Shown here in pieces: positions 6,638 to 12,076 of a DNA stretch of 12,076 nucleotides. The first letter of the stretch is position 1, and each line of letters begins with the position of its first letter. Origin of the DNA: an uncultured Alphaproteobacteria bacterium (GTDB lineage Bacteria > Pseudomonadota > Alphaproteobacteria > Micropepsales > Micropepsaceae); the NCBI GenBank assembly GCA_903922545.1, contig CAIXUE010000191.1, forward strand, positions 1 through 12,076, in the 5' to 3' direction. Below the pieces are notes generated by a model. That model saw only the letters and a program-made list of their open reading frames with translations, did not search any database and was not told where the DNA came from. Position numbers and translations under genes: made by a program.

Positions 6638-8706
6638 GCGGCGACGTCAAAGCCTTCCGGCGTTTCCTGCCCCACCATCACGCGATAGGCCTCTTCAATC
6701 GCCGCTGTCGTGCCTTTGGTATTGAACAGCGGTGCCGTGGCTTTGCTCTTCTCCAGCCTGGCGCGAACCTTGTTCAGCACCTCCGGCTCGCGCGCCAGGC
6801 GCAGCGCCAGCTTTTCAAACTCGGCATAGCTTTTGGTGATCAGTTGCGGCAGTCCTGCCGCCGTCAGCAGGCTGGCCGCCACTCGCCCGGGAAAGGTCGG
6901 CCCTTGGCAAGTCAGAACCGGCAATCCCGCCCACAAGGCATCGCTGGCGGTGGTGTGCGCGCCATAGGGAAGCCCGTCCAAAAACAGATCGGCCAGCTTC
7001 AGCCGCGCCAGATGCTGCTCGAACGGCAGATGCGGGGCAAAAATCAAACGCGCGGGATCAACTCCTCTTTTTTCCGCTTCCAGGCGCAGATTACCGGCCG
7101 CCAGCGGGTCGGGCGCCAACAGCCACAACAGACTGCCCGGCGCCTGCTCCAGAATACGCATCCACAGCGAAAAGCTGGATGGCGTCAGCTTGTTCAGATG
7201 ATTGAAGTTGCAGAACACAAAGCCTGTCTCGGGCAGGCCTGCCTCGCTGCGTGATATCGCCTCACCAACCACCCGCTTGTCGTCATTGATCTGATAGCTG
7301 TGCGGCAGCCGCACCACTTCCTCGTCAAAATATTTCTCGTCGCTTTGCCCGATCACCACGCCATCGGCCAGGATGTAATCCATGTAAGATGCGCCCAGCG
7401 TGCCCGGGTAAGCCAGATAGGAAACCTGCCGCCGGGCAGGGTGATACGCAAAAATCCCCAGCCGCGGATTGCCGGAATAGCCGTTCAAATCCACCAGGAT
7501 ATCAATGCCCAGCGCATGAATGTGCGCCGCCGCTTCGGCGTCCGACATTTGGCGTATGTCGATAACGTTCTCCACCGCCGCCTCGAAACGCTGGCGCAAG
7601 GAACTGTCATCGCCGCCGCCATTGTCGAAGGCGAAAATCTCGAAAGCCTCTTTGTCATGCGCCTCGAACAGGCCCGCCATCAGATACAGCGTGGCATGGG
7701 TGCGAAATTCGCCGCAGACATAGCCGACGCGAATGCGATCCCCCCGCGCCCGGTCTTCTTTCCACAAAGCCTGCTGTTGCGGAAACCGCGCCCGCGCGTA
7801 AATCCGGGCACAGGCCTGCGAATCCTTGGGCCGGTCCGCCAGCGCCAGATAAATGAAAGGCTCAACCACGGGCCTCGCCGCCCGCACCCCGTCATCCAGC
7901 TGTTTTTTCTGCTCGGCGAAATCCTCCCAGCGCGCCGCCGTCATTTTCAGCCGCATCAGACTTCCACGCGCATAGGCAAAATCCGGCACAACCGTCACCA
8001 GCCGCTCCAGATCGGTCAGGGCAGGGGCCAGCTTCTTGCGGTGCGACCACAAAAGATTGCCCCGCGCCTGCAGCGCCGCCGGAATATTGGGCGACAGCGC
8101 CAGCGCCACATCGTAATCGGCAATGGCGTCATCCGGCCGTCCCATCAGGGTGAAGGCAATGGCGCGGTTGTTGCGGCTGGCCCAATCGTCGGGGCGCAGG
8201 CGCAGCGCTTCGCCGAAACTGGCCAGCGCCGCATCGAAACGGCGCAGTTCGCGCAGCGTATCGCCTTTGTTGTTGTGCACTTCCACGCTTTGCGGTGAAA
8301 GCGCGATGGCCTTCTCGAAACTGTCCAGCGCATCTTCAAAACGTCTCAGCCCGTTCAGCGCCAGCCCGCGATTGTTCCAGCTGGCCAGATGACCCGGATC
8401 AGCGGCCAGCGCCTTGTCGAAATCCGCCACCGCTTCGGCCAGACGATCCATCTGCAGCAGCGTCTCGCCGCGCGCGGCATACAACGGTACCAGCGAATTT
8501 TTCGGCGCCACGGTGATGGCGCGGCTCAGCGCATTCAGGGCGTCGGCATAATTCTGCTGCTGGAAACGCAGCAACCCCAACAGATGCAGGGCCGGATAAA
8601 AATCATTCTGGGCCGCCAGTGCCGCGGAATAGTGAGACTCAGCCTCCGCCAGCCGCCCGGCCTGGTGCAGCGCAAAACCCTGTTCTGTGGCCTCATGGGG
8701 GGTCAT
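6622..8706 (-). CDS. TPR and GT41 O-GlcNAc-transferase-like (SPINDLY-type) glycosyltransferase
   Basis: 694-residue, probably cytoplasmic protein. Residues 4-241 hold about seven 34-residue tetratricopeptide repeats (for example at 106-139, 140-173 and 174-207). A linker leads into a GT41 catalytic region (about 324-690). Visible family motifs: RVGYVCGEFRTH with H337, equivalent by eye to the OGT His in its GYVSSDFGNH motif; HPARRQVSYLAYPGTLG (H422), matching HPAPxQVxWxGxPGTxG; CNFNHLNKLTP with K506, matching the UDP-sugar-phosphate contact lysine; and DGLPYGAHTTASDALWAGLPV (H584, T585, T586, D589). All expected sugar-nucleotide elements appear present, so activity on proteins with GlcNAc or a related sugar is plausible. 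Bacterial members often modify surface or secreted proteins. ATG 8706 is chosen because the first TPR starts almost at once; no clear ribosome site is visible. The last 16 bp overlap the opposite-strand VWA gene. Target protein unknown. Confidence 0.92.
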   Translation of the reverse strand: MTPHEATEQGFALHQAGRLAEAESHYSAALAAQNDFYPALHLLGLLRFQQQNYADALNALSRAITVAPKNSLVPLYAARGETLLQMDRLAEAVADFDKALAADPGHLASWNNRGLALNGLRRFEDALDSFEKAIALSPQSVEVHNNKGDTLRELRRFDAALASFGEALRLRPDDWASRNNRAIAFTLMGRPDDAIADYDVALALSPNIPAALQARGNLLWSHRKKLAPALTDLERLVTVVPDFAYARGSLMRLKMTAARWEDFAEQKKQLDDGVRAARPVVEPFIYLALADRPKDSQACARIYARARFPQQQALWKEDRARGDRIRVGYVCGEFRTHATLYLMAGLFEAHDKEAFEIFAFDNGGGDDSSLRQRFEAAVENVIDIRQMSDAEAAAHIHALGIDILVDLNGYSGNPRLGIFAYHPARRQVSYLAYPGTLGASYMDYILADGVVIGQSDEKYFDEEVVRLPHSYQINDDKRVVGEAISRSEAGLPETGFVFCNFNHLNKLTPSSFSLWMRILEQAPGSLLWLLAPDPLAAGNLRLEAEKRGVDPARLIFAPHLPFEQHLARLKLADLFLDGLPYGAHTTASDALWAGLPVLTCQGPTFPGRVAASLLTAAGLPQLITKSYAEFEKLALRLAREPEVLNKVRARLEKSKATAPLFNTKGTTAAIEEAYRVMVGQETPEGFDVAAQKTR

Positions 8707-8756
8707 GCGGCGGTCTATTGCCCTGCTGTTTACCGGCTAAGAGGCCAGAATAGCAC

Positions 8757-8776
8757 GGTTTTTTGGCCAAAAAACC
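8757..8776. repeat. Perfect 20-bp palindrome GG-T6-GGCC-A6-CC
   Basis: Perfect two-fold symmetric sequence in the 149-bp spacer between the divergent GT41 and cupin genes, about 50 bp upstream of the GT41 start and about 80 bp upstream of the cupin start. Two six-base A/T tracts flank GGCC. This placement suits an operator or a DNA-bending site. As an RNA it would fold, but no gene reads into it on either strand that would need a terminator. Function is inference. Confidence 0.5.
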
Positions 8777-8855
8777 CTTCCCGTTGACTCCGCCCGCGCC
8801 TATCCGCCAGAAAGACGCCGGCCGACGGAATGAAATGTCGGATTGGGAGGAATGA

Positions 8856-9278
8856 ATGCGTAAATATGTATTGGCCGCGACGGTCATCGCCCTGGCGAGC
8901 ACGTCCGTGGTTTTGGCTCAGCCCGCGAAGCCCGCGGCTGAAGCAGGTCCCACCGTTGTGCGCAAGCTGCTCAAAGACGGCGATGCCCCCGGTGGCAACA
9001 CTTTGACCATGATGCAAGTGACGATCCCGCCGGGCGGCAATGAAGGCCGTCATATCCATTCCGGCGCCCTAATCGTGCACGTGATCTCGGGCGTGTTCAG
9101 CCTGGACTATGAAGGCAAGCCCCGCACCGACTACAAGGCTGGCGACACCTTCTATGTCGAAGCCGGCAAGCAGCATGAAGGCCACAATCTCGGCAAGGTC
9201 GATGCCGTTGGCATCGCCGCCTTCTCCGCCCCCAAGGGCGCGCCGATCACCACCCAGGTTACCAGCAACGGCAAGTAA
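8856..9278 (+). CDS. Exported single-domain cupin protein
   Basis: 140-residue protein with a signal peptide (residues 1-21, VVLAQ) and one cupin beta-barrel, so probably periplasmic. Cupin motif 1 is recognisable at 61-79 with H66 and H68 (GRHIHSG), but the usual Glu ligand position is Ala/Leu, and a His (H75) occurs in the next strand. Motif 2 (97-111) has G97-D98, H107 and N111 (GKQHEGHN). A mononuclear metal site with His ligands is plausible, of altered make-up compared with the canonical three-His/one-Glu site. The start ATG 8856 follows a strong GGGAGG at 8845-8850; the nearby ATG 8853-region frame stops after three codons. A strong intrinsic terminator follows the stop codon, so it is probably transcribed alone. 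Small exported cupins of this kind are usually annotated only as cupin-domain proteins; no substrate can be named. Confidence 0.88.
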   Translation: MRKYVLAATVIALASTSVVLAQPAKPAAEAGPTVVRKLLKDGDAPGGNTLTMMQVTIPPGGNEGRHIHSGALIVHVISGVFSLDYEGKPRTDYKAGDTFYVEAGKQHEGHNLGKVDAVGIAAFSAPKGAPITTQVTSNGK

Positions 9279-9296
9279 TCTGGCCTCAAGACTTTG

Positions 9297-9333
9297 AAAC
9301 GGCGGGCCTGAAAAGGCCCGCCGTTTTCTTTTA
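9297..9333 (+). terminator. Intrinsic terminator after the cupin gene
   Basis: A perfect 13-bp stem (9297-9309 paired with 9314-9326, core GGCGGGCC/GGCCCGCC) closes on a GAAA tetraloop and runs into TTTTCTTTT at 9324-9332. It begins 18 bp after the cupin stop codon. It also lies just past the stop codon of the convergent cardiolipin synthase gene and could serve both, although the T-run on the minus strand is weaker. Confidence 0.93.
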
Positions 9334-9346
9334 TAGGCCCATCTTC

Positions 9347-10777
9347 CTACAGATAAGGCATCATCAGCCGCGCCGCCGCATCGCGCAGGCGAATCCACAC
9401 AGGCCGTTCCGCCAGCGCCGCTATGTCCAGCTTTTTGCCGCGCGCGATCCTTTCATCCATCACCGCATCCAGCCGCGCTGTCAGGCCGGCGTCACAGCAT
9501 TCCAGGTCGAATTCGAAATTCAGCCGGAAGCTGCGCGCATCCCAGTTGGAACTGCCGATCAATGACCAGCGGCCATCCAGGGTGCAAAGCTTGGAATGAT
9601 CAAAGGGCAGGGGCGTGGTGTACACATTGGCCGCGATATGACGGAAGAAACGCAGATGCGCCCGCATCGCCCAGTCCATCACCAGGTAATTGCAATTCTC
9701 CGGAATGATGATGTCCACTTCCACCCCGCGCAGGCAGGCCTGGGCGATGGCGAATTGCAGCCGCGCATCGGGCAAAAAATACGGCGTCAGGATGCGGATG
9801 CGCTTTTTCGCCAGGCTCAGCGCCGCGCCCAAAATCATTTCCAGCTTGTAGATATCGGCGTCGGGGCCTGAACTGAGGCCGCGCGCATGCACGGGACCGA
9901 CAGGCGCAAGCTCAGGCCACCAGCAGGCCTCGTCCAGGTTTTCGCCGGTGGTGAAATTCCAGTCGCGGGCGAAAGCGTCCATCACCAGCCGCACCACCGG
10001 CCCCAGGATGCGGAAATGAATATCGGTGATGTAATCGTTGGGCGTCAGCTTTTGGGAATTCTCTGCCCCGATATTCATCCCGCCCATGAAAGCGATGCTG
10101 CCATCCACCACCAGCAATTTGCGGTGATTGCGCATGTTCAAAAACGGCATGCGCCAGGGCAGCCAGGTGTGCAAAAACCGCGCCGCGGTGACGCCGCTGG
10201 CCTCAAGGCGCTTGAACATGGGCGAGAAAATATAACCGCTGCCCACACTGTCCAGCAGCACACGCACTTTCACGCCCCGCGCATGCGCCGCGATCAGGGC
10301 GTCGGAAAACTCCTTGCCCGCCGCATCGTCGCGGAAAATATAAGATGTCAGAGCGATACAGCGTTTGGCGCCCGCAATCGCCGCCAGCATCTGGGGATAG
10401 GCGGCATCGCCGCCTTCCAGCACCACCAGATCATTGCCATCGGTCAAGGGACCGCCGGTGACGCGCGCCCCCACATCCAGCAACAGGCGGATCTGCTCCG
10501 GCGCGTCGGGCAGGGCGGCAGCGATTGATCTAGGCGCCTGGGCATTGCCCAGCCGGCTCATCTTCAGAGCCCGCCGCGTCACCCGGTTGATGCCGAACAG
10601 ATAATAAATCAACCCGCCAAAGATGGGCGAGAACCAGGCCGCTCCGATCCAGCCCAGCGCGCCGCGCACATCGCTTTTCTTCAGCAGCACATCCACCGTC
10701 ACCGTGACGGCCAGCAGAAAATAAAGCGCTGTCGCCAGAAAGGTGAATGCGGGGGATTGGGTGAAAAAGGAAAACAT
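9347..10777 (-). CDS. cls: Cardiolipin synthase (phospholipase D superfamily)
   Basis: 476-residue membrane enzyme; the family makes cardiolipin from two phosphatidylglycerols, or from phosphatidylglycerol and another phospholipid donor. The N-terminus has two hydrophobic segments (about 10-31 and 42-62), typical of the PLDc_N region of bacterial cardiolipin synthases (GALGWIGAAWFSPIFGGLIYYLFG). Two complete HKD motifs follow: H218-R-K220-LLVV-D225 with downstream GGMN, and H394-S-K396-LCTL-D401 with downstream GSSNWDARS. Length is normal. It diverges from an EEP-family gene. In E. coli the EEP protein YbhP is encoded next to ClsB, so the neighbourhood supports a lipid role. No clear ribosome site precedes ATG 10777. 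The exact donor substrate (ClsA-, B- or C-type) is not decided by the motifs, though the N-terminal membrane segments resemble ClsA. Confidence 0.93.
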   Translation of the reverse strand: MFSFFTQSPAFTFLATALYFLLAVTVTVDVLLKKSDVRGALGWIGAAWFSPIFGGLIYYLFGINRVTRRALKMSRLGNAQAPRSIAAALPDAPEQIRLLLDVGARVTGGPLTDGNDLVVLEGGDAAYPQMLAAIAGAKRCIALTSYIFRDDAAGKEFSDALIAAHARGVKVRVLLDSVGSGYIFSPMFKRLEASGVTAARFLHTWLPWRMPFLNMRNHRKLLVVDGSIAFMGGMNIGAENSQKLTPNDYITDIHFRILGPVVRLVMDAFARDWNFTTGENLDEACWWPELAPVGPVHARGLSSGPDADIYKLEMILGAALSLAKKRIRILTPYFLPDARLQFAIAQACLRGVEVDIIIPENCNYLVMDWAMRAHLRFFRHIAANVYTTPLPFDHSKLCTLDGRWSLIGSSNWDARSFRLNFEFDLECCDAGLTARLDAVMDERIARGKKLDIAALAERPVWIRLRDAAARLMMPYL

Positions 10778-10813
10778 CTGTCGCTGGACCGTTTTTGTGT
10801 TATCGAGCCTGGG

Positions 10814-10840
10814 CTTGAAACCCGTTTGCGGGTCATCAAG
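10814..10840. promoter_or_regulatory. Inverted repeat in the cls/EEP divergent spacer
   Basis: CTTGA-A-ACCCG (10814-10824) and CGGGT-CA-TCAAG (10829-10840) are complementary apart from a small internal bulge, around a TTTG centre. It lies between the divergent starts at 10777 and 10873, so it could be a shared operator, or a hairpin in the 5' leader of the EEP mRNA. No regulator is recognisable. Confidence 0.35.
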
Positions 10841-10872
10841 TTACCTCAGATGGCATGATTCAGGAATCCATC

Positions 10873-11553
10873 ATGACGGCCGATTTTATGCGGGAAATCT
10901 CCCGGGACGCCGATTTGCGGGTGGTCAGCTGGAATCTGCTGCGCCGGGTGGGGGCGGGCGTCGAGGATGTCGCCCGCCTGATCAAGGGCTGGCACCCTGA
11001 TCTTCTTTTCCTGCAGGAAGCCACCGAAGAAATCACCGCGCTGCCCCAACTGGTGGGTGGGCACTTCTTTCGTCACCCGATGGACCGGCGCATTTATGGT
11101 CTGGCTGCCTGGAGCCCCTATCCTTTTCCGCCCACAAAGGCGCTGCGCCTGCCGGCCTCGGTGCTGCCCGGCCGCGTGCCGCCGCGCCATGCTCAGCTGG
11201 TGCAGTTCGCCGGCATCAGCTTTGCCAATGTGCATCTCAGCCACGGGCAATTTTTGAACCGCTGGCAACTTCTGCATATCGCCAGCGCGCTGGAAGGGCC
11301 CGCCGCCATCATCGGCGACTTTAATGCTGTGGGCCCCACCCTGCTGCCGGGCTTTCGCGATATCGGCCCGCGCCGGCGCACCCACCGCTCCGCCAATATC
11401 GTCAATCTGCGGCTCGACCGCTGCCTGGCGCGCGATATGCGCCTGGCCGGGGCCACGGTTTTGGAGCGGGGCGCTTCCGACCATCATCCCATTGTGCTCG
11501 ATCTGGCTGTCATGCCGGGGGTGATTCCTGAGGGCGTGCTGGCCGCGTTCTGA
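10873..11553 (+). CDS. Endonuclease/exonuclease/phosphatase (EEP) family hydrolase, YbhP-like context
   Basis: 226-residue metal-dependent phosphodiesterase/phosphatase of the EEP fold (DNase I, sphingomyelinase and inositol phosphatase relatives). Motifs in order: VVSWNLL (N21), LLFLQEAT (metal ligand E49), FANVHLSHG (H121), IIGDFNAVG (D149, N151), RLDR (D182) and SDHHPIVLDL (D203, H204). All core catalytic positions appear present. There is no signal peptide and the protein is slightly short for the family. ATG 10873 is chosen because AGGAA (10862-10866) sits 6 bp upstream; ATG 10855 would add six residues without a ribosome site. It is divergent from the cardiolipin synthase gene. The same pairing occurs in E. 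coli as ybhP-clsB, which suggests action on a phospholipid or related phosphodiester. The substrate is unproven. Confidence 0.88.
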   Translation: MTADFMREISRDADLRVVSWNLLRRVGAGVEDVARLIKGWHPDLLFLQEATEEITALPQLVGGHFFRHPMDRRIYGLAAWSPYPFPPTKALRLPASVLPGRVPPRHAQLVQFAGISFANVHLSHGQFLNRWQLLHIASALEGPAAIIGDFNAVGPTLLPGFRDIGPRRRTHRSANIVNLRLDRCLARDMRLAGATVLERGASDHHPIVLDLAVMPGVIPEGVLAAF

Positions 11554-11584
11554 AATAGGCCATTTATTGCATCGGGTTGAGACT

Positions 11585-11609
11585 GGAACCCCATAGTCTT
11601 CCTGGCGTT
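11585..11609 (+). promoter_or_regulatory. Candidate EcfG (general stress response) promoter upstream of the 6-phosphogluconate dehydrogenase gene
   Basis: GGAAC at 11585-11589 and CGTT at 11606-11609 are separated by exactly 16 bp, an exact match to the published alphaproteobacterial EcfG consensus GGAAC-N16-17-CGTT. It lies in the 125-bp spacer after the EEP gene and 69 bp upstream of the ATG at 11679, giving a leader of about 60 nt. The elements also form a dyad (GGAAC...GTTCC). Confidence 0.6.
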
Positions 11610-11678
11610 CCCCGAAAGCCCGCGGCATGTCATATTTCCAGGATATTCGCCGCGCTATTGGTTCTTCAGGGAGATTTC

Positions 11679-12076
11679 ATGCAGATCGGGATTATCGGCC
11701 TGGGCCGGATGGGGGCCAATATTGGCCGCCGTCTTATGTCCAGGGGGCACAAGGTTGTCGGCTTCGACCAGGACCCCAAGGCGGTTGGCGGCATGGCGGG
11801 CGCCACCGGCGCTTCTGATCTTAAAGACCTCGTCAGCAAGCTGGACGCGCCGCGCACCGTCTGGGTGATGCTGCCCTCGGGCAAAATTACCGAAGAAGCC
11901 ATCGCCACGCTGGGCGATCTGCTCAGCCCCGGCGATGCGGTGATTGACGGCGGCAACACGTTTTTCAAAGACGATATTCGCCGCGCCAAAATGCTGAAGG
12001 GCAAAAACATCGCTTACATCGATTGCGGCACCTCCGGCGGCGTCTGGGGGATGGAGCGCGGCTATTGCATGATGAT
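11679..12076 (+). CDS. gnd: 6-phosphogluconate dehydrogenase, short decarboxylating type, N-terminal part (cut by window end)
   Basis: Oxidative pentose phosphate or related pathway enzyme converting 6-phosphogluconate to ribulose 5-phosphate and CO2. The 132 visible residues contain the Rossmann motif G4-I-I-G7-L-G9-R-M-G12, the substrate-site stretch DGGNTFFKDD (90-99) and DCGTSGGVWGMERGYC (115-130), a signature of the shorter (about 300-residue) bacterial 6PGDH type rather than the 470-residue Gnd of E. coli. After the second beta strand the residue is D30 (GFDQDP), where NADP-dependent enzymes carry an Asn-Arg-Thr motif, so NAD is the likely cofactor. ATG 11679 follows AGGGAG at 11668-11673 and begins directly with the Rossmann fold. 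It is preceded by a candidate stress-sigma promoter. Roughly the last 60% lies beyond the window. Confidence 0.92.
   Translation, partial: MQIGIIGLGRMGANIGRRLMSRGHKVVGFDQDPKAVGGMAGATGASDLKDLVSKLDAPRTVWVMLPSGKITEEAIATLGDLLSPGDAVIDGGNTFFKDDIRRAKMLKGKNIAYIDCGTSGGVWGMERGYCMM

Noticed and set aside
8784..8806. TTGACT and TATCCG as a sigma-70 promoter for the cupin
   Set aside because: The spacing between the two is only 11 bp, and no acceptable -10 hexamer occurs at 16-18 bp.

Overview
The window is a high-GC bacterial chromosome segment carrying ten protein-coding genes. Two of them are cut by the window edges. An alphaproteobacterium is the best guess. The reasons are the base composition, periplasmic PQQ/cytochrome c oxidation genes, and a close match to the alphaproteobacterial EcfG general-stress promoter (GGAAC-N16-CGTT) upstream of the last gene. 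This is inference; there is no rRNA or other marker gene in the window.

Layout. (1) 1-1057, minus: N-terminal part of an RND efflux permease. (2) 1270-4100, plus: a two-gene unit encoding an exported di-haem cytochrome c and an exported PQQ-type beta-propeller dehydrogenase. The RND gene and this unit diverge from a 212-bp spacer holding a dyad. (3) 4104-5486, minus: an APC amino-acid permease, convergent with the dehydrogenase with only 3 bp between the stop codons. (4) 5570-6637, plus: a BatA-like membrane-anchored VWA protein. (5) 6622-8706, minus: a TPR/GT41 O-GlcNAc-transferase-like (SPINDLY-type) protein whose 3' end overlaps the VWA gene by 16 bp. (6) 8856-9278, plus: an exported cupin with a strong intrinsic terminator. 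A perfect 20-bp palindrome lies between it and the GT41 gene. (7) 9347-10777, minus: a cardiolipin synthase of the two-HKD phospholipase D type. It diverges from (8), 10873-11553, plus: an endonuclease/exonuclease/phosphatase (EEP) family enzyme, the same partnership as ybhP-clsB in E. coli. (9) 11679-12076, plus: the start of a 6-phosphogluconate dehydrogenase of the short, probably NAD-preferring type.

How the genes work together. The clearest functional unit is cytochrome plus PQQ dehydrogenase: the dehydrogenase would oxidise a substrate in the periplasm and pass electrons to the cytochrome. The cardiolipin synthase/EEP pair is a likely membrane-lipid module. The other genes look like single housekeeping or accessory genes in alternating orientation. 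I see no mobile element, tRNA, rRNA, CRISPR array or phage gene.

I do not see a convincing new multi-gene system. The points most worth following up are the non-canonical active site of the PQQ enzyme, the stress-type promoter before the 6-phosphogluconate dehydrogenase gene, and the palindromes in the divergent spacers.
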